Program-made: the position numbers and the translations under genes
Notes under the pieces: model-generated
The model's database searches: none
What the model saw: the letters and a program-made list of their open reading frames with translations, nothing else
What the model was told of the DNA's origin: nothing
Assembly: GCA_025201705.1 (NCBI GenBank)
Contig: MU617292.1
Span: 1 to 16,595 of the forward strand
DNA length: 16,595 nucleotides
Source: Dissophora ornata
Lineage: Eukaryota > Mortierellomycota > Mortierellomycetes > Mortierellales > Mortierellaceae
Direction: 5' to 3'
In this document: piece after piece, positions 11,057-16,595 of the stretch
Numbering within the stretch: the first letter of the stretch is position 1
How the letters are laid out: each line of letters begins with the position of its first letter

Positions 11057-13336
11057 TCAGTCAGTATATGAGACAAATAGAAAAAATACCATCACCTTAA
11101 AGCCAACGGTTCTCGCGGTTACCATTTGGCGGCGGACTAGAGACAACGCTCGTGCTAGAATGGTACTCTGCCGCAGGGTGATGAGGCTGCTGCGGTGTCG
11201 GCGGAGACCGCGAAGGTGACCACGGATATGCCTTGGCGCTACCAACTTGACTTTGCTGCTGCTGATGCGGAGGCTGCTGTTGCGACTGCTGATGATTAGT
11301 CTGCGAGGACGTCCTACGATGATGCATCACTGGTGATGTCGGCCGAGGTGTCGCCTGCCCACTCTTGGTCCCTCGCTCACCGCCAAGACCACCACTGACT
11401 CCCATTTGTAGTGAATATTGTTGTGGGGTATGAGTTAATGCGTGATGATGTCCGTCCAAGAAATTTCCAGACGTGGTGGAGGCGGAGGATGAGGAGGCCT
11501 GAGATGGCGCTCCTGGCATTGCCTGCTGCAGATAACTGGCAATCGCGTTGCCTCCAGAACCAGATCCGTTGTTGTTGTTCCCACCCGTCAGTTGCAGGGC
11601 ATAGGCAGCGCAGACCAACTGAGAGTCCCGAATATAAAATTCAATCACGAAATCCTCGCTCAGTGCGGGGCTAAATATCTACCAGAGTCGCGCAGGTCGT
11701 GAACAGTGTTAGAGAGCAACAGCCAAGCGCGTAACCTTCAACCCCTGCTTCAAGACGAGGTTATTTGCGAGACAGACGCACGTTTCAATGCCATGACATT
11801 ACCTTGGGATCACAGACCCGGAATGGATACAGCTTCTCCTTCTTTGGCCGCGCCATAGCCTCAAGCCCCGCCCGAAGATGCCTTTGCATCAACTCCAAAA
11901 GCGACTTCAGTGGCCTCAGCGACGCCTTGATATCCAGCTCCAATACATCCGCTGCATGACTATGCTGTTTCTCCTCTTTCTGTTCCGACTTTCTCAGTAT
12001 TGCACCATCACATCCACTGCTCCAGTAATCCTCCAGGCGGAAAATCGCTTGCGCAGTATGATTTTGGACATCCTTAATCTGCTCCAACAAATACGGCTGT
12101 GTCAAATGACCTGGGGGTCGATACGAATGCAACAGCTGAAGTGTATTCACGTTGGCAGGTAGGGGCAATGGTGCAGTGGTAGGCGCCAACAGTGATCCAG
12201 ATGCTGCCGTTAACACTGCCAATGCTCCGCTACCTCCGGTCGGAGGGGTCACTGTTCCTGAAGCGGTGCCGGATGTTGTACCAGACGCCGTGGTGGAAAT
12301 TGAGAGAGGCAGAGCACCGAGGGCCTCATGTAGAACTCGGCTCGGACCTTCAGTATTTGCAGTCGCAGTTGCTTGCTGAGAAGCGTCGTCGTTGAGATCC
12401 CCGGTTCTTTCAATATGTGAGGATGTCGTTTCTTCGGCGCCTCCATCTATATTGACAATAGCACCGCCTGCAATAATGGAGGATGCAGAGGAGGATGTTG
12501 CTGCTATCGACGCTGCGGTGGAGACAGCAGTTGATACTGCAGCGGAGGAGGATGATGCTGGGGCAGTGGCGTTGCTGGGCACATGCGAGTGGATGGCGAC
12601 CTTGACTATCGGTAGTTTAGGCAATTTGATTGTCAGGTCCTAAAAGTGTGAAAACGAGCAGACTCTGTCAGCTAATGTCTTTTGCAGACGTGTTGATACC
12701 GAGCTCAACGTCGAATCTTACGCCTTTGACGATAAAGCTGCCAGCCAGGGTCACGAATCCCTTCAGAGTATCGTTGCTAAAGATGAGAGGGGACAAGCAT
12801 GTAGTTCATGAATACATGTCATATTCTTGGGTTCTGGTCCAAGATACGGAGATGACCTGACACGCTTACTTTGGCGAGGAGATGGCAAGCGTCAGAGCAC
12901 CCATGGTATCATCCTGTAGCCGCGCCGCGTCTTGACAGGCCTACATTCCGTCGAGTTTGTATCCGCCCATGGATCGAAACAATAGCACGTTAGCGAGTTT
13001 CAAAGGACAGACGTCAAAGGCAAGGCGTGGAACAAGGACATGAAGAAAAGTTCCTGTGATATATGCCCCACCTGAAGTGCTTTCTGGATAGCCTGCAAGT
13101 TGGGCTTGACCTGTGTGGTCAAGAACCATTCCTGCTCTGCTCGCTACAATTGAAATGCATTGCATGCATTGTTCTGAGATGAGTGGGCCTGACGTTGTAA
13201 TGGTGTTTCCCCTCCTCCTCCTCCCTCGTTCATTCACTATTTTTTTCAGTGTAGGTATTTCGACGTAAACCAAGCTACTTGCCAGAGTTCGCTCCTCCTC
13301 GGCCAGCTCGTCCTCGAGTGATGTCAATCGCGCCAT
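10699..13336 (-). CDS. RAV2: Rav2/Rogdi family protein (RAVE complex, V-ATPase assembly), enlarged
   Basis: Eight exons (13336-13283, 13143-13072, 12940-12870, 12776-12722, 12639-11803, 11678-11123, 11009-10952, 10852-10699) keep frame throughout and give 618 residues. Rogdi landmarks appear in order: an N-terminal helix (RAEQEWFLTTQVKPNLQAIQ), a beta stretch (LKGFVTLAGSFIVKGDLTIKLP), YLLEQIKDVQNHTAQAIFRL (~268-287), IFSPALSEDFVIEFYIRDSQ (~364-383), and a closing segment KVVQVESPKLADINARLAHAEGL. In yeast Rav2 is part of RAVE, which reassembles V-ATPase V1 onto Vo; Rogdi is the animal counterpart. Yeast Rav2 is about 350 residues and human ROGDI 287. The excess here is two low-complexity inserts, a Ser/Ala/Thr-rich one (~108-247) and a Gly/Asn/Ser/Gln/Pro-rich one (~396-548). 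Intron 1 appears to use a GC donor (CTG|GCAAGT). I recognised the family from conserved segments by eye, not by search. Confidence 0.87.
11022..11051. repeat. A30/T30 homopolymer in RAV2 intron
   Basis: Thirty uninterrupted A on the plus strand, that is T30 in the sense of the Rav2 gene. It lies within intron 6 (11010-11122), ending about a dozen bases before the acceptor AG, and so forms an extreme polypyrimidine tract. Homopolymer length may also be a sequencing error. Confidence 0.9.
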
Positions 13337-13767
13337 TTGTCCTCGGAGTCTGGGAAAGGACAAGGTGTTTAAAGAAAAATAATAATGCCAACGTGTTAGT
13401 TGCGTTTTGTCCTCTTTTGATTACGATTGGCGCAGCTTAAAAAAATGGCGCGTCGCGCGTAGCGCGCGCCATACACCATCCACTGTACTCAACACCGCTA
13501 CCCAGTATCTACTGAACAGAGGGACCATGAGAAGACCATTTATATATGGAAGTAGACTATTTATATGACATTAGAACCGTGTCTTTATCAACTGGCGGCA
13601 TTTGATATTAGGAGGTCTATGGTAATATTGTGCACCACCCATTGTACTCAACACAGCAGCCCGGTATCTACTGAACAGACGGACCATGAGAAGACCTTTT
13701 ATATATAAATGTAGACTATGTATATGACATTAGTATCGTGTCTTTATCAACTGGGTGGTATTTGACA
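13337..13767. other. Intergenic: RAV2 promoter and 3' side of membrane-protein gene
   Basis: A 431-bp gap between two minus-strand genes. It holds a GC-rich inverted repeat (13445-13472) and most of a two-copy tandem duplication (13472-13790). The Rav2 promoter must lie here or within the repeat. No gene is seen. Confidence 0.65.
13445..13472. repeat. GC-rich inverted repeat (hairpin)
   Basis: ATGGCGCG at 13445-13452 is the reverse complement of CGCGCCAT at 13465-13472. They are separated by a 12-base, also CpG-rich, loop. It lies about 110-135 bp upstream of the Rav2 ATG, so it could be a promoter element or part of the boundary of the adjacent duplication. Confidence 0.7.
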
Positions 13768-13790
13768 TTAGGAGGTCCATGGTAATATTG
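13472..13790. repeat. Two-copy tandem duplication, ~160-bp unit
   Basis: Copy 1 (13472-13630) and copy 2 (13631-13790) align end to end with about 19 mismatches and one single-base indel, roughly 87% identity by hand. Invariant blocks include GTATCTACTGAACAGA, GACCATGAGAAGACC, GTGTCTTTATCAACTGG and GGTAATATTG. The last seven sense codons or so and the stop of the downstream membrane-protein gene are inside copy 2. There are no clear terminal inverted repeats or target-site duplication, so I do not call it a transposon. Confidence 0.93.
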
Positions 13791-15270
13791 ATGGCACGTC
13801 GGGAACATCCGGCGCAGATGTGTCGAACACCGTCTTTGTGGACGTCAGTTTAAATGAAGACACAGACGAGACCGACATGGGTCTTGTGGCTCTTGGGATC
13901 GGCGGCGGCACAGTTCCAGATGCACGAGACTGTGGTGTAGGATTTGTGGGACTCGTAGTTTTCCTAGAGCTCGTCATCTTGGCAAGCTCAAAATCACTAC
14001 TGTCATCAAGCAAGTCGTAAAAACCTGTAGATGGCTGTGAGGAAGAGGGACTGGTAGGCATGAATGGCCCAGACGATGGCGGTGGGGGGGTATAATTGTG
14101 CAGACTTTTGGTAGGGATTGGACGTGTTGACGACGACCCCTGGTAAGTTGGCGAAGGAGATACGAATCTAGATGAATGCCCGGCGATATTTGGGCTTGTG
14201 GCGCGATTGGGTGAAAGTGAGTTACTCGTCGAGGATGACGATGAGGTAGGCGACATGACTGACGTCGATGGTCTCTGTAGGTCAGCTGTGCTAATACGCG
14301 GATGCTGGTATTGTTGTTGCTGGTATTGGAACGAGTTTGAATTCGGCGCGCCGGAAACCAAGGAAGCCGACGGAGTTAAAGAGCTGTCCCCCACGCTTTT
14401 TGGACCAAGGGCAATGATCTCTCCCTGAGCTGGCCGCTCAGTGTTGCTAGGGGCCAGACTCCTTGCAGCCATGGATGCCCCTTGCTGAGCAAACGGCCCT
14501 GATGAAGATGTAGAGTGGGAAGCATTGCTGTTGCTGCTCGTGTTGCTGGGCTCCTGTTTCAGTGGATAGGGTCGCTGTTGCTGCTGCTGCTGCTGCTGCT
14601 GCTCCCGTTGCTGGTCTTGCAGCTGTAACTCCTGCTGCTGGCTCTTCAGCTCTTCTAATGGCGGTACTTGCGTATAATACTCTAGCGGCGACTTTTTCGT
14701 GAACCACTCTGGTTGCCTGCTTAACAGCTGTTGCCGATGATCATAGTGCTGCTGCTGTTGTTGTTGTTGGTGAAGAGGAGAGTTGCTATCGTCACCATAT
14801 CCTAGAGCCGAATCTCCTTCGGAGTATTTGTGCATCATGGTTCTTTGTTGATATAGCTCTGCTTCCCTTGCCTCGCGCTCGCGCCTCTTCTTGGTTCTGA
14901 ACAAGAACCCCGCGGCAAAGACCACAAGGACCAAGGCGCCTGCTGCCACGCCTGCAATGAGTCCGGTGTGGTTGGTATTCGAAGACGGGAGTTGCGATGG
15001 TATGGACCCGGTCCCTGACCCGACCCTATTCGAAGGCGTACTTGAAGATGATAATGGTGTAGAGGTGGTGACAACCATTGAAGTAGTGACAACTATTGAA
15101 CTGGTGATGACTATTGAACTGGTCTGGGCGACCGCGGTAGATTTTGCGGTAGTTGGTGCTGTAGTCGTGGCGGGGGTCTTGGATTTGGTCGTGGACGCGA
15201 CAGTTGCAGCTGCAGCGACTGCTGCATGTGGAGCGAATAGAATCCCGGGAATTCGTTTTTCGAGAGACAT
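13768..15270 (-). CDS. Single-pass membrane protein with Ser/Thr-rich ectodomain and polyQ cytoplasmic tail
   Basis: Uninterrupted 500-residue frame from ATG at 15270 (context GCCATGTC). I do not recognise a named family. Residues 1-26 are weakly signal-like (a basic start, then ILFAPHAAVAAAATVAS). Residues ~27-100 are Ser/Thr-rich, include a three-fold six-residue repeat (TSSIVI/V-type, ~49-71) and end with a possible N-glycosylation site NHT (100-102). A clear transmembrane helix follows (GLIAGVAAGALVLVVFAAGF, ~103-122), then a basic stop-transfer RTKKRR. The ~370-residue tail is rich in Gln, Ser and Pro with Q7 and Q9 tracts, and ends in FYDLLDDSSDFELAK and a Pro-rich stretch. The layout resembles fungal cell-wall stress sensors (Mid2/Wsc-like) only in general plan; no WSC domain is seen. 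The last codons lie in a duplicated repeat. The signal peptide is doubtful, so an upstream exon is possible. Confidence 0.75.
   Translation of the reverse strand: MSLEKRIPGILFAPHAAVAAAATVASTTKSKTPATTTAPTTAKSTAVAQTSSIVITSSIVVTTSMVVTTSTPLSSSSTPSNRVGSGTGSIPSQLPSSNTNHTGLIAGVAAGALVLVVFAAGFLFRTKKRREREAREAELYQQRTMMHKYSEGDSALGYGDDSNSPLHQQQQQQQHYDHRQQLLSRQPEWFTKKSPLEYYTQVPPLEELKSQQQELQLQDQQREQQQQQQQQQRPYPLKQEPSNTSSNSNASHSTSSSGPFAQQGASMAARSLAPSNTERPAQGEIIALGPKSVGDSSLTPSASLVSGAPNSNSFQYQQQQYQHPRISTADLQRPSTSVMSPTSSSSSTSNSLSPNRATSPNIAGHSSRFVSPSPTYQGSSSTRPIPTKSLHNYTPPPPSSGPFMPTSPSSSQPSTGFYDLLDDSSDFELAKMTSSRKTTSPTNPTPQSRASGTVPPPIPRATRPMSVSSVSSFKLTSTKTVFDTSAPDVPDVPSILPWTS
14575..14601. repeat. CTG/CAG trinucleotide tract encoding Q9
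   Basis: Nine glutamine codons, mostly CAG on the minus strand, within the cytoplasmic tail of the membrane protein. A second tract of CAA and CAG codons at 14749-14769 encodes Q7. Confidence 0.93.
15068..15121. repeat. Three 18-bp coding tandem repeats
   Basis: Units at 15068-15085, 15086-15103 and 15104-15121 share GTGAYRAC-ATTGAA with few changes. They encode six-residue Ser/Thr/Ile/Val repeats in the outer segment of the membrane protein. The spacing is seamless, so this is a coding minisatellite rather than an array with spacers. Confidence 0.88.
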
Positions 15271-15745
15271 GGCGTAGGATGTTGCTGAGGGCCGGGGGTT
15301 GGAAGTGAGGGACAGTGCAAAGGTGTAGGTGGCAACAAAGGTGTTCAGCGGGTAGGGAAGGGAAGGGAGGTCGTATGCACGATGTGTGAATGATTTTTGG
15401 TTGGTTGTTTTTGGACCGCTCAAACCAAAATTGTGTCAGGGCATACCAGGAAAAAGAGAGAAAGAAGGATGCATGCAGAATGGGCAATGGAGGGAAAGGA
15501 ATGGTCTGGATCTGGAATTCAGATGATGAGGGAGCAAGAACGAGTCGTAGCGCCGAGAGTGCGGGGGTGTGAGGGCACGGGTTGTGTGCGTGAACAACAG
15601 AGGAGAGCGAACTAAGAGCTCCTCCACCCAGCATGAGATCGCGCATCAGGAACACCACTCTTGTTTGTCGCACAACAATCAATAATCTAGAATAATTATT
15701 GCGAAATACTCATTTCAGCAAGCACATGGAACCCTTTGCCAGGAA

Positions 15746-15761
15746 GCGAGCGAGCGAGCGA
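15746..15761. repeat. (GCGA)n short repeat
   Basis: Four GCGA units upstream of the membrane-protein gene. Simple sequence. Confidence 0.7.
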
Positions 15762-15831
15762 CAGACAATAACAAAGGGCGAGACAAGGACGAGACACGGC
15801 CGAGAGCGAGAGACAGGACCAGGAGGGAAAC

Positions 15832-15864
15832 AAGAGTAAGAGCAAGAGCAAGAGCAAGAACAAG
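15832..15864. repeat. AAGAGC hexanucleotide repeat
   Basis: About five imperfect six-base units of the form AAGAGC, purine-rich on the plus strand, in the non-genic right-hand region. Confidence 0.75.
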
Positions 15865-16595
15865 GCCATGTATTGCTTCAGCAGGACTGCCTTCTGGAGA
15901 CGGAAGATCTTCCATCTGCTCACGAACAACTTGGTCTGTTGACGAACTATTGATGAAGATCATTACTATATAGTGTGCACCACCCACACAAGAGTGATGT
16001 GCTAAGCCCAGTGGTCACATGACGTCCTGCTTCTCCGCGCTGCTCCACTCCACTCTCCTCCTGTGCCTGCCCCCCTCCTCCCTCCCCTGCTACTCGGCAC
16101 AGCCCCAGAGTGCGGCACAGGCTTTTCACAGTGAGAGAAAGAGAGAGGGAGAAAAGACTACTGCCTGTATACTGCCACTGCTGTTTGGGCAGATGGTCGG
16201 AATGGCCTTTTTCGATACCATTGACGGCTGGTTCGGCGCCCGGTGCACACGTCGCATTCGATTTGGAACTGGCGCGGATGAGGGGAGTCTAGCTGAGCCG
16301 TAGTATGTATTACGCTCTCTCTCGCTCTCTCTCGCACACAGAGGAAGCACAAGCTCGATCGAAAACTCTGATCTGCGTGCTTGCAACAGCACAACAACAC
16401 CTGAACGTGCTGAATTTTTTTGGGGCGTCTCTCGTTTTGCCATTACAAACGCGAAATGTAAAAGGAAGTCACCGTTTACCACTTTTTATATTTTCAAAGG
16501 AAAAAAAAGGCCTGCAACACTCCGGAGAGGATGCACATGTGCCAGAGAAAGCAGCAAAAACGAGAGATGGAGGCGGACTTCATGGATGGGAAGAA

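Larger units (their letters stand above)
15271..16595. other. Right-hand region without a supported gene
   Basis: About 1.3 kb to the window edge. Nearest the membrane-protein gene it is CT-rich in that gene's sense, fitting a promoter and 5' leader. Farther right are short repeats (GCGA, AAGAGC, CTCTCTCTCG), a palindrome ACTATATAGT at 15965-15974 and A/T-rich runs near 16490-16508. Open frames of up to about 118 codons contain mainly simple sequence and no recognisable domain. A gene may begin beyond the edge. Confidence 0.6.

Noticed and set aside
13337..13363. Upstream TTG as the start of RAV2
   Set aside because: A nuclear fungal gene is expected to use ATG; the ATG at 13336 is in frame and begins the helical N-terminus.
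15068..15121. 18-bp repeats considered as a CRISPR-like array
   Set aside because: They are contiguous with no spacers, in frame within a coding region, and the organism is eukaryotic.
15271..15423. Extension of the membrane-protein gene upstream of its ATG
   Set aside because: The frame is open but the far start is TTG, not ATG; the added residues do not form a convincing signal peptide and lie in a CT-rich leader.
16531..16595. Possible gene start at the right edge (ATGCACATGTGCCAG...)
   Set aside because: Only about 21 codons are visible, with no motif; it cannot be told from chance.

Overview
The window looks like nuclear DNA of an early-diverging filamentous fungus, most likely Mucoromycota and plausibly Mortierellaceae. 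Genes are dense and intron-rich, with short GT-AG introns in phase at every junction checked by hand. Thioredoxin reductase is the low-molecular-weight fungal type, and intergenic space is full of CT, CA and poly-A/T microsatellites. The taxonomic call is inference; no rRNA or marker gene is present. I see no tRNA, rRNA, CRISPR array, transposase or virus-like gene.

Six protein-coding genes can be reconstructed. From left to right: (1) minus strand, 55-1939, sorting nexin Mvp1/SNX8, whose 3' part (BAR region) lies off the left edge; (2) minus strand, 2782-4436, thioredoxin reductase TRR1 with a 112-residue N-terminal extension before a second in-frame ATG; (3) minus strand, 5226-7644, a seven-exon Sec14/CRAL-TRIO plus GOLD lipid-transfer protein; (4) plus strand, 9294-10437, a four-exon peroxiredoxin-like 2 (AhpC/TSA_2) protein with a CPFC active site; (5) minus strand, 10699-13336, an eight-exon Rav2/Rogdi (RAVE complex) protein, roughly twice the usual family size because of two low-complexity insertions, with a probable GC-AG first intron; (6) minus strand, 13768-15270, a single-exon, single-pass membrane protein with a Ser/Thr-rich outer segment and a polyglutamine-rich tail. 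The last ~1.3 kb at the right holds no gene I can support.

Genes 3 and 4 diverge from a 1.65-kb promoter region. Genes 4 and 5 converge across a 261-bp gap containing a (TC)21 tract. Between genes 5 and 6 lies a two-copy tandem repeat of about 160 bp, and the last codons of gene 6 fall inside the second copy.

Two themes recur, both only as neighbourhood inference: endosome/vacuole membrane function (Mvp1, Sec14-GOLD, Rav2) and thiol redox (TRR1, peroxiredoxin-like 2). I see no operon-like or clearly new multi-gene system. The most unusual items are the inflated Rav2, the two possible TRR1 products, the repeat overlapping a gene end, and an unclassified polyQ membrane protein.
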